Shown here: positions 11,821 through 24,659 of the stretch, one piece after another | Layout: each line of letters begins with the position of its first letter | Position numbering within the stretch: position 1 is the first letter of the stretch | Assembly (NCBI GenBank): GCA_008508345.1 | Contig: QNGE01000927.1 | Coordinates: 144,587 to 208,586, forward strand | Direction of reading: 5' to 3' | From: Paragonimus westermani | Lineage: Eukaryota; Platyhelminthes; Trematoda; Plagiorchiida; Troglotrematidae | Length of the DNA stretch: 64,000 nucleotides | Position numbers and translations under genes: made by a program | The notes under the pieces: generated by a model | The model's input: only the letters and a program-made list of their open reading frames with translations | What the model was told of the DNA's origin: nothing | The model's database searches: none

Positions 11821-14464
11821 GAAGAGAATATAAAACGAAATGACCCCAATCCAGCCGCTTTCCCCAGTACTTTCTCTGTGCTGATATTTGCGGGTAGCGC
11901 CGCAAGAAGTCCCAGTGACCCCTTGTTAGCTCTGGAGCAAAGTCTGCTGGTGGAAACCACTTTTGTAAACTCTGGGCTGAAAAGGTCGTTTTAAAATGCT
12001 CTGGCTTGTTCCTCTGGAGAGAATTTGTTTAGAAACCACCTCCGCAAAACAGGCCACTTCTCCCGGAATGCATTATCCTTCAAGCTCGTCGCGACTTCCT
12101 CATTTGGAGCGGTGGACAAAGCCACTGCCTTGCGAGCGACCACCATGCATGGAAAGGCGAAGACAATGTACTCACTCAACGAGCTGAGTTCCGACGTCAT
12201 GTAAAATAAGGCTTTTCGTGTATCAGTCAGAGCCTTTTCTACGGTGGCTATCTATGATGCACCGATATTTTTAGACGCCTCGCAGCCACACTTGTACGTG
12301 TCTGGTTTCTGCTTGCTGGATTAGCGAGCAGAAGATCCAGCGAGGCTTTGGGTGAGATAGAGTTTTCTCAAAAATAACGGCTCGTACTGAAAAATGGTCC
12401 TTTTGAAGAGGTCAGCAAAGCGTACTGGTCTTACCTGAGGCCAGTACACTTAGAGTGGCATCAGTGTAGGTGAGTCTGGTACTGCATACCGCTCTGAATA
12501 GTCATGCGGCAGCCGGAACTACCACAAACACTCGATACCTCCGATCCACCAATGCTGCTGGATCTCGTACGTGTCATTGTGTTATAGTCTGTAAGAAAAA
12601 TGAAAGGAAACACGAGGATAACAAATAAAACGGATATTATAGAACACGAATAATACAATACATAGTGAGTCATCATGTCCGACAACAAATAACAGTGCTC
12701 TTATATAATCTCTCTATGCAGTGGGCACCAGAATAACGGAAATACGGGTAGACAATGACAGCGAGCAAATTCAAATCGCGAGCTACCCACGAGAAAAGTG
12801 TACAGACCTAATTGGTTTATCGCCAAATGTGTTAGAGGTACGATTGCCATTTGTACGCTTTTGTCCCCAGCCTTTGTATGCGCTTGAACGTTTGTTTGAA
12901 CGAGTTCGGTAACTGTCAATTATCCCGAGCGCTCAAACGTGCGACTTCTCTGCCTGCTCGCTTGTCATTCCAACATCCTGAAGTTTCACCCCGATGTTCG
13001 CTTGCTCTCACGTCGACTTCGCATGTCAGCAATATATTTCCTGTTTCCTCGTTGCATTATTCATAATCGGCCTGGTTTTCCCTGCTTGTCCTTACAGACG
13101 TTGAACATCTTAGCACAGAAACATACAACCCAAATTCATGATTTGCTTCCAAAATATCTCGAAAAATGAACCGGTTTTCGCGATTATATACTTTCCCAAA
13201 CGTAAACATTCAACGTCATGGTGCCTACAACTTGTAGACAAACAACGGATCTGTAGGCGGCAGAGAGAGTCAACGATAGGACAGCAGTGATATGCCAGCC
13301 GGCCGTTCCCCCTCTGGTTGTTCGTTACACTTATAAACCAACTTCGGATAACGTGGACGTACCAAGGGAGAAGCGTCCCTCCGAAGTAATGGTTCCAACG
13401 AGACTTCTGGAGAAGAAAACGACACGAAAAATCTGGAAGCGAAGACCCTGCAACCCATACACACGATTTACGCAAAAGAAAACCAAAGCGGCGCCAACGA
13501 CACAGCTGTACGCTCCGTCACACAATCCAAGTTCATTCTGTGCGCGCTTGGTAGTTTCGGGTGCGCGTTACACAGTTACCTTACGGTATCCCCTGATTCG
13601 CGTGGATAAGAGCAGGTACCGCAAAGACGCCGAGATAAACAAAGGCAACGTTAACGTAACTGGTCACAATGAGATGCTAGCCCACCTACTGTCCAGTCGT
13701 CGACGCTGGGTAGCGAACATAATAATACAACCTACAATGGCCAACGCCTAGATGAACGAGTTCACTTCTATACGCCGGGCTATTATCCATTCACCCCGCA
13801 TTCTGCAGCTACCGACGAAGTGCTCGGTGTGGCAAATGACTGGCTGTTGTCCACAGCAAATGGCTCAACCATCTTTGTCTACGTATAGGCGAAGAGCAGA
13901 GAAAGGAGCCCAATCGGCATCCGCTACCAGTAATTAAAAAGTTGGCCATCGTCCGAAGCTGCCAAGCCTACGACTGAAGTACAAAATCATCTAACACAGG
14001 TAATCACAATCCTATTCCATTGAGCGAAACAAACTAACTAAAAAAGGAGAGATAAAGATTGACTTTCCAACTCAGCATATTCGCGGATTTCACAGCAATG
14101 CGGAAACAGGGAGAGGTCAGGAAGGCTCATCAACACTGACTACTCGGATTCAACGGTCTCACTGAGGAATGCGTGGGAATTCTCAATCATTGAAATTAAT
14201 GAAGGTAACGGCCAACGCTCGCTCAAAAGGGTTTGATGAGTGGGAACCTTGGGATTAAAAAGTTGTCAACTCTGAGACTCTTCAGTTAGCAGCTGACCGG
14301 AACAACCACTGTTTATGCCACCAAATTTCTTATAACGTCCTCAGTTGACTCACTGAGATCCCTAGAAGCAACGACGATTTGCGGAGGATGGACAATCAAG
14401 AAAAAGAAATGAAGCAAACGTGTCAGAAATGGGTCGGAAATAAATGAGGCGAAGGCTGGCGAAG
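11821..14464. other. Unrecognised stretch containing one 154-codon basic frame
   Basis: No RT or integrase can be recognised after the BEL protease. A short continuation at 11821-11994 (ends SGLKRSF) may be residual pol. The longest frame is 13287-13751 on plus, rich in Arg/Lys; it has no motif I recognise and long frames on the opposite strand (13110-13475) overlap it, so I do not call it a gene. Confidence 0.4.
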
Positions 14465-14890
14465 ATACTCAGCACTGTGAACAAAATAGAGGAACGGTTG
14501 TAGCGACTACAATGAGTAGGATATTTGATAGTCACATTCCACTGCACATTTTCACTGTGTTGGTTTTTGCCCCTTCTTAATAAGCTGGTAATATGTGAGT
14601 CCCGTCGTGCAGCAAGAAATAGAACCGGCTGTGTGCTTCACAAACTTGAGGTGCTTCCTCTGTGTGTTATCTTCCGGGGCAGCTAGTGAAATACGGGGTA
14701 AGTGCGCTGAATCTTGGCTCTCACTGCTATGTATTGGGAGAGTTCAACAGCCTAGTTCACACTGTTGTAACTCGTATAACAACGGAAACAAAGATTCGGC
14801 CCGCTGATTCGACTCATTATTAATCACCCTGCGGAACAGAACATACGCGGGAAACACGTCAAGCTAGTAGGGCACGGCACGGGTTTTACA
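14465..14890 (+). repeat. Fragment related to the 2.7-2.95 kb LTR-like sequence
   Basis: 14465-14600 resembles 2775-2890 in the same orientation. About 250 bases later, 14850-14885 resembles 2905-2940 in the opposite orientation (shared ctagcttgacgtgt after reverse complementing). The rearranged order suggests a broken copy of one dispersed element. Confidence 0.45.
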
Positions 14891-16785
14891 TACTACCGCC
14901 GGAAAAGCCTACAAGTTGACAGCTGGACCAAAGTAAAAACGAGTGGAAACTTCGCAGTGATATCTACCTATTGTAGTGGCTTTTATCAAAACCTGTTCAA
15001 TTACTCCTCCATATTCCAGTGTCACGGTCAACGTCCGCATGTTCGAATTATACTACTGTAGCGTCTGCAACCATTCTCGAAGACGGTCTGATATAAGTGC
15101 TTACTACATTACACGGAAAAATACCCTCAACCACTGATTCTGAGTTACGAGTTCCATTTGTCGGCATCCGTGTTGTTTCCTGTTGCCGGTGAACAACAGC
15201 TTGCCCAACTCTGACAGTACCTTTACTGCCGTAAGACAGTTCCCAGAAAGTTTCTTCTGGTATGCCACTTTTAAGAGAAGAAGTCTATTGACCTTAAATC
15301 ACTCCAGCTTTTCACTATTCGACCACGAAACCAACTCACAAGTCAATAAAAAATGCTTCTTAGCATCGCGCCATTTTTCTTGAGGAACACGCCGCGGCTT
15401 GAACGCAATATTTCAGATGTGAACGTAAGAGCGACCTAAAAAACGGCACAGGAAGCGCAGTATTTCTAGGTCACCGTCCCCGGCAGGTGACAGTAATCGA
15501 CCCATCATCTAAAAGACTGCACGTGACGCTGGTCAAAGATTCAGAAATCCTGTTAATTAGATATCATAATCGCGCATATCCAATCTTTTTTGGGAAACCG
15601 TCGCATTGAGGAACATCACCTAGCCATGGGTTCACTAACGTAGCCTTTGATCGTTGCCCAACTTTCTCTAGGTTGAATGGGGACCCTCATTAATCAGCTC
15701 ATTCACACGCCTCGTCAAAATCCGGTGGCACTTGTTTCTGTGAGATTCTCAACGACTCTGACGTTGTCGACCAACTTCTAACAAGACCTGCTGGGTCTAC
15801 TTGCCGGTTCACTCATATCGACAAGGAACAGTCGTCACCGTCATCGCAGACAGCAATACACCGGTGGATCACTCTGAAGCTCAACTGTCGCACAACAAAG
15901 TTGAATGGAAAAAAGCAAACCCTATGAAGGAAGACTGGAGGGAAACTTAAGGACACAAAAAGGAACCGAACCACTTGAAGCAAATACGTCCATATTCGGG
16001 AGTTCACCATCAACAGCAGTCTGTAGACAAACAACAGAGCTATGAGTGAAAGCAAGGCATCATCAGGATAACGGCTTCCTTACAGCCTTCACCGTCCCAC
16101 ATGAGGGAAAACACTCACTCCACAGACAACTTAGCCAGACAACAACAACATCCACGCCACTGAGCTCGATTAATCGCCATCTCACCTGAAGTCTCCAGCT
16201 ACCGACTCTGTGAGCCAAGAGGTGCCCAGCCTGGGAGGGGAGACGATTTACCGTGGCCAACCCCTCGGCGAGCGATTTCATTTCTCTACATCAGGTCATT
16301 ATCTGTCTACTCCACACCTAACAACATTCGGCCGCAGCGTCGGCAATGCGTTATTGATGTGACAGACGGCTAGCTGGCATCCTTGATACATGGCCTAGCC
16401 ATGTGAGTCTGTGTAAATGAAAGGATTGAACAAAAGCACTCGTCTGACGATCAGTGGCAAACAGCCGCCTCTCAACCTCAGCTGCAAACAGGGTGGTGCC
16501 ACCTGATACGCGCGATCAAACACAGACATTGGTGGTAGAACTTATGGAGACAGTTCACGTCTTCTGCCTTCGGCTGCCAGGTTTTGTTGCTACAAAGTGA
16601 TACGGTCATCAATGGCGCCCTCCTTATACGCGACTCTTCAGTTTCAGACAAATGCCTCGCTGTCGCTATAGGTGACTTAGATCAGGGATTATCCCCTAGC
16701 TATGGAAACAAGTATTTTCACTTTATTCCCTACACCTCCGCCGCCGGTGATGCAGCTCCCCAAATACAAAAACCGGTCACAACCT
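14891..16785. other. No recognisable gene
   Basis: Only short frames without motifs (66 codons at 15183-15383, 80 codons minus at 15813-16055). Confidence 0.5.
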
Positions 16786-16973
16786 CACATGCAATTAGAA
16801 CCAGTAAGAATATACATCAATTCAAGCGAAGCCTAGAAACTTTCCTAACATTAAAGAACGTCATGTTGATCTTCAAACTCTGCCTGCCTGAAGACGATAT
16901 CTTTCAAAACGGACCTAATAACATCTAACCATCAGATCTAATCTAATAATAACGGAGGGTGAATCTATACCAC
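16786..16973 (+). mobile_element. 3' end of non-LTR family N (ORF2 C-terminus and 3' UTR)
   Basis: The frame HAIRTSKNIHQFKRSLETFL to the stop at 16926-16928 after NGPNNI is nearly the same as the C-terminus of the copy at 30401-30550 on minus. The similarity continues past the stop through catcagatctaatctaataa to the edge of the N gap, so both coding end and 3' UTR are shared. Upstream of 16786 the similarity stops, so this is a 5'-truncated copy as typical for target-primed reverse transcription. The preceding frame from 16584 is unrelated host sequence read in the same frame. Confidence 0.8.
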
Positions 16974-17706
16974 NNNNNNNNNNNNNNNNNNNNNNNNNNN
17001 NNNNNNNNNNNNNNNNNNNNNNNNNNNNNNNNNNNNNNNNNNNNNNNNNNNNNNNNNNNNNNNNNNNNNNNNNNNNNNNNNNNNNNNNNNNNNNNNNNNN
17101 NNNNNNNNNNNNNNNNNNNNNNNNNNNNNNNNNNNNNNNNNNNNNNNNNNNNNNNNNNNNNNNNNNNNNNNNNNNNNNNNNNNNNNNNNNNNNNNNNNNN
17201 NNNNNNNNNNNNNNNNNNNNNNNNNNNNNNNNNNNNNNNNNNNNNNNNNNNNNNNNNNNNNNNNNNNNNNNNNNNNNNNNNNNNNNNNNNNNNNNNNNNN
17301 NNNNNNNNNNNNNNNNNNNNNNNNNNNNNNNNNNNNNNNNNNNNNNNNNNNNNNNNNNNNNNNNNNNNNNNNNNNNNNNNNNNNNNNNNNNNNNNNNNNN
17401 NNNNNNNNNNNNNNNNNNNNNNNNNNNNNNNNNNNNNNNNNNNNNNNNNNNNNNNNNNNNNNNNNNNNNNNNNNNNNNNNNNNNNNNNNNNNNNNNNNNN
17501 NNNNNNNNNNNNNNNNNNNNNNNNNNNNNNNNNNNNNNNNNNNNNNNNNNNNNNNNNNNNNNNNNNNNNNNNNNNNNNNNNNNNNNNNNNNNNNNNNNNN
17601 NNNNNNNNNNNNNNNNNNNNNNNNNNNNNNNNNNNNNNNNNNNNNNNNNNNNNNNNNNNNNNNNNNNNNNNNNNNNNNNNNNNNNNNNNNNNNNNNNNNN
17701 NNNNNN
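16974..17706. other. Assembly gap (733 N)
   Basis: Unsequenced. Long reading frames that appear to cross it on both strands consist of N only. Confidence 0.99.
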
Positions 17707-17754
<48 letters not shown>

Positions 17755-17755
17755 T
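17707..17755 (+). repeat. ATT microsatellite
   Basis: A perfect ATT repeat of about 16 units starts at the right edge of the gap and ends at ttttctaa. Its true length is unknown because the gap cuts it; it may lie near the 3' tail of the non-LTR copy on the other side. Confidence 0.95.
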
Positions 17756-20700
17756 TCTAACATTTAATCTTCGTGATTAAAGCAATCCTGCGGAAGCATT
17801 GTACCCTCTGAGGCTGCAAAGCGCCCTTCGAAATACAGCGTATAGCATTACTTGTGCTACTGGAAAGTTGTCCGGCATCAAAACCCTATCCCGACCATAA
17901 TCGTGTTCAATCAGTTTTCTACCTGGTAGAAAGTCCATTCCGAAATTTTAAGTGTACCTCACGGAGTCTTCGAGTACTTAGCTCACCAGGAAATTGAACG
18001 AAAATGGTAAAAGTAGACAATCATCGTGACCACCAACCTGAACTGAATTATGGGAATAGAAAGCCAGCATTATGTTCACATACGTGACCGATACACACCA
18101 ATCCACCAAAATGAACGCACACTTATAATCGAGGAGCACACCAACCTCCGTTCTGTGCTAAACATGACGCTGCTCCAGAATTTGAACAATAGTGAAAATT
18201 TAATCTATACATCCCCGCCCACAGAAGATCAATGCCTGTTTTTCTCTCATCTTTGCCTCCCGAAATGCAGTGAGTCGACGAGGTACAATGCATGCCTAAA
18301 CCTTCGTAATGACTGAGATCAAATTAAATCCCTTATGGTTTCTACAGGAGCCCCGAATTTTCTCTTGGATATAGGGGCTAGTTTCGCGCGACCCCAGCAT
18401 GGAAGGATGGTCTCCGCCACCCACATCGGTTGAAACTACTGAGTCAGTGACTCTATTAAAGCCTATCCACCATTTTCGAAATATTCCGGCACTAGGTCAC
18501 CGGAGCCAGCAGACCTACTGCGTTGAGAGCCAAAATGCAATTGCGGACTTTGTTTTTACCGGATGTTTCCAAATCTACCGCCCAAGATGCCGAAGTAAAA
18601 GTATGTGGCGGTAGAAAAGTAACAGCATGAGGCTAGCTAAATCAACCCTTGAAGTGTTACGCCCACCGCCCTAACCATCGGAACTCGTTATAAACGGGCG
18701 TGTCATCTGCGTTGCTGTTGGCTTTACTGACAGACGGTCGTACGAGTCCAGTGACACGGATAAGCTTGGGGATTCTATCGATGGTTGCTGAAGCAAAAGC
18801 AACATCACTTACATTGACTCTCACCATCAGCGAACTCTCACTGTCAACCTCTCGACTATGTTCCACCCTATTACTCACACCTCCCTTAGAAGTTTCACAT
18901 GGGCTGCCAGGAAGGATGTTCCATTTGACATGTAACAGCTCCGGATACTCCTGTGGACACGAAGTATGTTCAACCCACGGACAACCTTGCCGCATGCCAC
19001 CGTAGCATTTTCATGAATGGCCTGTAAGTCATGGGTCTAGCAGCTGCTAGGATCTTCCGAGGGAGAACTTCCAGGGCAGCTTCCTCGACTGGTTTGGCAC
19101 TTACTCTTCACTGATGGTACAGCCATCACCTTAACAGTCAGTCGTTGCTGTCAGTGGGGTCTTTGCCGGGTAAAAGTAAAAGGGAACTGGCAACGTACCA
19201 AAGTATGATGTAAATCCAAGTAAGTGCTCCAATCAAAACGACAGTCCTAAATTAAGCCCCGCCTTACATAACTATCGGCGAGGTAGTCTACCTACGGCCG
19301 AGCTTGACTGGGAGAAAGGGGGCTCCAGGTATACTAATGGAGGGCACGATGTCCAAAGATAGAGTAGCTAAGAACGGCGTAAGTTCAGCGCAGAGCCGCA
19401 ACGATCACCCTCCATTAGCTGAGCGATATGCTACCGTCCTGAACTTGAACCAAATCAAGACTCGATCTCCCCAAGACTGGCGGCCCGGGCCTTCATAACT
19501 TCATTCAGAAAGACTATGCCAGAATCGCACGTCGACTGAAGAAAAGCAGACAGATCCGAATGAAGCGTGTCTTCGACAAAGACGTTACTACCGCCAGTTG
19601 AAAGATGAACGGACACAGTGAAAAGATTTCCGGAGGGATTGCGACGGCACATGACGTTAATAGAATATGCCAGGCAGACGGCACAAAAAATGTTGCTAAC
19701 GTAAATCCAGTCTATCAATGCGTCTGCGGTAGTGAGGATTATACCTACTCCTGTCTCACAGGAATCGGCCGCCTTAGAATCACTTAAAGTGTACAATCAA
19801 CATCGGGTTGACAGTGCGGGTTCTGTCAGTTCAGTACGTTTACTGTTGTCCTGGATTCTAATCTCCGAAATGTAACATACCTCGGTATTCGATGTGTCTA
19901 ACGTTTGTGGAAGGGGGGCCTGCTTACCTGTCTCTTTTAGAGTGCAAAAACTGAAGGTCCATATTAATTCGAATCCGTAGTCAGAGCAAGGGACGAGGGA
20001 GGTCTGAAGCTGAATGGTCCGAGATGGGGCTTACCAGCACAGTATTATCATGATTGGCTGTCTGTTGTGAGACCTGCAGAGTATTTACTGTAAATGGAGG
20101 TTGAGAGGGACCTGAGAGCTACATTTGATAGGACGGTGGGGAGGGGAACAGGAGAACATGTTTTCGCCTTTCCACCACGTTGTGCATAGCAGATAGGGCA
20201 ACCGGGTTTATACTCCGAAACAGCCGATGCATTATGGAGTTAACAGTGTTATGAGTATTCATGGTTGTGTGGGCTGAGGTACTGTCAGGACGTCCATACG
20301 TGGACAGGAGACCGATTAGGGTTCTCAACCAAGGCCTTTGGCTCAAAAGCCTGCGTCGCAAGACAGCGGGTAAATGATATTGTACCAGAATGAGTATTTC
20401 TTGGAAACCAATCCCAGCCTTCTTCCAACCCTCAGCCTAGAGGACCGGGAGACTGTGGGTTGTTAGGCCTCCAGCTATTGGCCTGCCTGGTGTGAGTGCC
20501 TCTGTCGGTGTGGCCATCACACCGTCTATCTGGGCCAAGTAGGTTACTGAGGTGTGCAAACCTTCGCACCTCTTCACGGCCCGCTCCATTTGCGACGTAC
20601 TATCGTCTGTGCTTTTCCATTAGACCACCCGAACCGCGACATGTACCATCTGGGCGATATTCCCCTTCGCACACGTCCGGCAATAGTCAAAACGGGGGTT

Positions 20701-23442
20701 TTAAATTCTATATATCTGAATTCAACTTAGATTTCACAAACGTTCTCACTGAATGACAATACGGTCACGGGAATATCAAAATTGCCTGAGCCTACATGGA
20801 TAGCAATATTCAGTGAAGCAAAGTTCGACCAAACCTCCACCTAATTAATTCGTCAACTGGTTAAACAAGGGTTTAGTATCCAGCAGCCTGAAGATTTACT
20901 GCCAGAAGAATGTGGCATAATCCTCTATCCAATTACCATCGGGGGCATCGAAATATTCTGGAAATGGGAGTTCCGGCGTGTACGTTGCCAATCAGTAGGC
21001 AGTGGCAGAACACTGGTTGCATCGCGCGGTATCAAACACCTTGAAAATCACGATGCGAACAATTTGGTTTATGGCAATTGAATCTCAAAAGCCGTCACTC
21101 GAAAGCTGGACGTAACGCCACCGACGCTTCCACACATCCTCCAATTCTGTTAGCAAGTGGATACTTCTGATGGCTAAATTTGCTCACGAAAGCGCTGACC
21201 GCCGGCAAGCCCACCATGTACCTTTGAATGCTTCACGTGACAATGCTGTCTTATTTACCAATACAGTGCACAGGTCTATTGACGTTGTAATGTTACATTA
21301 TCTTTCAACCTCTTAGTCCACTAGTGTGTCAGCTTTCGGTCAACTATCTCAAGCCGTGATGATGTAATTCTGCCAAACTCAGGCGTGAATATCCCATACG
21401 AATACCATGCAATGAAGCCCAGTCCACTTATTATCGTGGTTTGGACGAACTTCCTAATTGGCCATCGAACCGCCTACCAAACAAAAGCAGTCTGCCCTTA
21501 CACGAAAATGAGCCACACTTCACGTTCACCAGCCTAGATTACTGAAACGATGGAATTTCAGATTACACACGTGCCTTCTTCATCCACCTCCTTTAAAAAG
21601 CAGTGGGAGATTTTTGTCCCCACTGGACACCATCCATCGATTTGTAAGAAACTGCAGGAAGTCCCGGTGAGTGGTGTTTGTTAGCAGCCATTCCTGTTTC
21701 GAAAAGTGCCCGTACACCAAGCGACAACCATAAAGATATTCGCCTCTTCTCCACCCCATCCAGATGCCAACAATGCGACGGTTCTTTAACCAAGAAAGGG
21801 ATCAAACATTGGGCAAGTTTCCTAACTTATGACCGGTGTACCAAGTAAAACTTCACCACTGCTTTAGACCTCCTTCCACCCAGGTCTCTCTATTTTTGAA
21901 CACGACGGCTGTTTTCGACTCGACTGCCCGACCCGCTTTTAAAACCGCGCCGTTGGCCGAAATGGACCAATAACGACATGAAATGAGAGCACAAATTCAC
22001 GTGGACCGTAGTTATCCCGACCTGACCAAGACAACAGAAGAAAACATTATCTCTAGGACAGCGGCATATTGATGAAAAGACCAGGGATAAGACGCGAACC
22101 AGGAATCTCAGCATTTGTGACAGGCAAGCAAGTCAACCCAGCTTCAGTTCAATTCAGTACACGATGTCAATAAACGAAGACCAAAGAAGTGGATTGGTCC
22201 AGTTAGTAACACAGAGAAACCTGGTACTCTCAGTGTTACGAAAACGAAAGACTTGCCCTCGCTTCAGTCCAAAACGGAATCAGCCGAATACCGTAGGCTG
22301 ACTGACTGCTTCGAGCTTGACGGCCACTGCCATATAGATCCAGACTTGTATTACCTCCATTAGTCCGCTGTGAAACTCTTCAGAACGTGAGACTGAACTG
22401 CTGCAGACGCAATTCGCCGGGAGTCGCGAATGATGGGATGTCAATGCCGTCGATCACACCCACATTCGAGGTGGATACTCGCGTAAACAGCTAAAACACA
22501 AACACATAGGCATGCATTTTTAGACAGACATGCAAACAATACCAGAATTGGAATCAGCGCGCAACTACACCAAACATGATCCTGCCCTCACACATACAGC
22601 AGCACAGATCTGTGCGGTTCTCAGGAAAGCGCTGGAATTTGTGGGCACTTGATAGGGACTTGTGGGACTTAGTGTGCCGTTCGATGAGAACAGGTGCGGA
22701 AATGCACCCAAATGTGGAATTGTTCTCAGCCAATTCCCATTGCTGATACCGACCTCTATTATGCGGTTGCAAACTTACTCCAAAACGCGAACTACATTTC
22801 CCCAAAAGTCTACAAAAATTTCAAAACCTTAGTGTCTGAACCCGACACTACATCCAGAATCACTGATACACTGATTTCTTGCGGGATACAAATGCTAGTA
22901 CTTGTGGGAATGACACACCCAATGTTGGTTCGGTATTTTTTGTCCCCGGGTGTTGAACAGATCAGTTAATTGTACAGTCAATCATGCCATTCGAAATGAG
23001 AAGACAGGCGAGTCCTGATGGAACGTTAGTCGGTTGAAAACACGCTGGATGATGAACGCTCGGAAGGTAAAGAGATGAGATTGGTTCGAAGTAACGGGGC
23101 AATGGTGGGCTACAATGCAAGTTTACAGGCAATGAGAAGGTGCAGGAAACACATACAGCCGTTTGTCTGGTGGCTGTCCACCGGAAGATGTTGGCCAGTT
23201 TATCTGTAGTTTTCGATTCTGCAGCAAATTTGGTTTCTCAGCGGACGTTGGGCGGCCACCAATCCTCCTCAGTTGCGTAAACTGCTGAAAGGATAAGCAT
23301 GCGTTGAATTGGTAAGCGTTGAATGTAGCAGTCAGCATTTGAGTACCGGAGCCGGGTAACATCATGCTGTTGTGTGGTAGAGTAGTGTACATATAAGTCT
23401 GTGTCCATCTCCGGTGGGGACGGAGAAAAACAATCGCAATAA
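17756..23442. other. No recognisable gene
   Basis: About 5.7 kb with only short frames, the longest near 112 codons and often overlapping on both strands (18657-18995 minus with 18700-19005 plus; 19455-19796 minus). None shows a transposon or host domain I know. 22694-22969 plus (91 codons) is also unassigned. I see no repeats or RNA genes. Confidence 0.45.
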
Positions 23443-23744
23443 CATCAACGAGAACGAGATGAAAAATTGTTGACGACAACAGGAGGGAGGAATCATCGTA
23501 AGTGTGTATAACATTCAAGGGAGGTTAGTGCAGTGGTCGAATTCGACTCGGTGGAATCAGGTGAAAATCCAGCGTTTGGATTTGTAGTACACATATACAT
23601 ACCGAGAGAGCAGGGCGTTCCAACAGGAGTACGCCGTCCACAGTAACCATCTAGGTAATAGCCACTCTTCGAGACGGGCCTTGAATGTGCCCGAAGGAGT
23701 AGTCCCTGGACTTCCGCCGGAAATGTGGTCCCATTGGGACAAAC
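23443..23744 (-). repeat. Dispersed repeat, copy 1
   Basis: The reverse complement of this segment is similar along its length to 56963-57300 on plus. Shared blocks include gggactactccttcgggcac, tgttggaacgccctgctctc and cgatgattcctc. It contains no domain. It ends exactly where the Gypsy LTR (23747-24128) begins. Confidence 0.75.
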
Positions 23745-23746
23745 AC

Positions 23747-24128
23747 ATTACGACGCGCTGAGTGAGGAAGATGAAAACAAACACAAAGTCCGCCAGCATT
23801 ATCTCCATCGTAAACGGAAAGCAGGTATGTCGCAAACGACATAAAAATCAGAACACGAGTAACAGGGCTTAACCATCGTAACTAAGATCCCTCGAAAGTG
23901 TGGAGAAAACGGTTTACAAATTGCTCAAGCCGATGACGGAAGAGTGGTGCACCGCACCCGTATTTATAGGAATTCAGCGGCTTCGGACCCAGGACACCTG
24001 AAGGACCAGTCAAAAGCAACTGTGGAATTCGAATTTTTCAGGATATTGGCGGAAAATCAAACTCACATAATTAAAAGATATATCTTTCATGGCAAATAGG
24101 GCGACTTCTTGGAAAAACGACTTCTCCA
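23747..24128 (-). mobile_element. Gypsy LTR, minus strand
   Basis: On the minus strand a purine tract (caggggagtaa) at about 24140-24130 is followed by TGGAGAAG at 24128, the LTR start. The LTR aligns with 368-773 over its length, including a TATA box and the end gtcgtaat near 23747. Length is about 382 bases against about 406 for the first copy. Multiple differences show an old, independent insertion. Confidence 0.7.
23961..23968 (-). promoter_or_regulatory. LTR TATA box
   Basis: TATAAATA on the minus strand, at the position matching the TATA box of the LTR at 368-773. Confidence 0.55.
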
Positions 24129-24184
24129 TTACTCCCCTGCTGAGCCGAATTGGTACCGCCCTTGAAGTGAATTGAGCCGCACAA

Positions 24185-24520
24185 TCAGGTAGGCTTGCGT
24201 TTGCGATCCATCCGCCGCTCTGGTTTTAAGGTTGTCAGCTCACTTCCTGGTCTATGGGTTGAGATTACTGAGACAACCGTTGCAGGTACTTGTCCCGTTG
24301 GGCGCCTGCTTTCGAAGGTGACAAGCAGCGGGTCCATTGGCAATTGGTTCTTTAGTTGTTTAGTGTCCGTGGAATGGCGTTGGCAAAGTTGGTTCCAGTG
24401 ACTCACCCACATTTTGTTTCCGACATTCACACCGTGAAGGACCGTCCCGTTCCGAAGTTTGAATGTCGTTGTCATCTGGCGGAAGTGACCTGGACGATAG
24501 TTCCTTGCGTAGGCCAGACA
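24185..24520 (-). pseudogene. Gypsy integrase C-terminal tail, decayed
   Basis: The minus-strand translation reads ARNYRPGHFRQMTTTFKLRN in part, then MWVSHWNQLCQRHS and a Pro/Thr-rich tail ending DRKRKPT. This is the same layout as bases 1-351: RPGHS(H/F)..., W-V-x-H-x-N-Q-L, then the basic end. The homology starts near 24520, so the rest of pol is missing, and further upstream a different element begins on the opposite strand at about 24660. A shorter version is truncated at the basic tail near 24185, just before the purine tract. Confidence 0.75.
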
Positions 24521-24659
24521 ATGATATCAACGCGAAGCATTGACTGATTAGTGCAACGGACGTTTCATATAGGTTTTTCATTGATGACATCCTGAATTTT
24601 GATTTTATCATAGTGCCAGAAGAAAATAATTTTCGCACGCACCGACGATAAATCACGAA

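Noticed and set aside
16915..17780. Frames of 273-282 codons on both strands
   Set aside because: They consist almost only of N from the assembly gap and poly-Asn or poly-Tyr from the ATT repeat.
18657..19005. Frames of 112 (minus) and 101 (plus) codons
   Set aside because: Mutually overlapping open frames without any recognisable family pattern.
19965..19978. tRNA B-box-like attcgaatccgt
   Set aside because: No A box or acceptor-stem pairing can be found in the preceding 60 bases.
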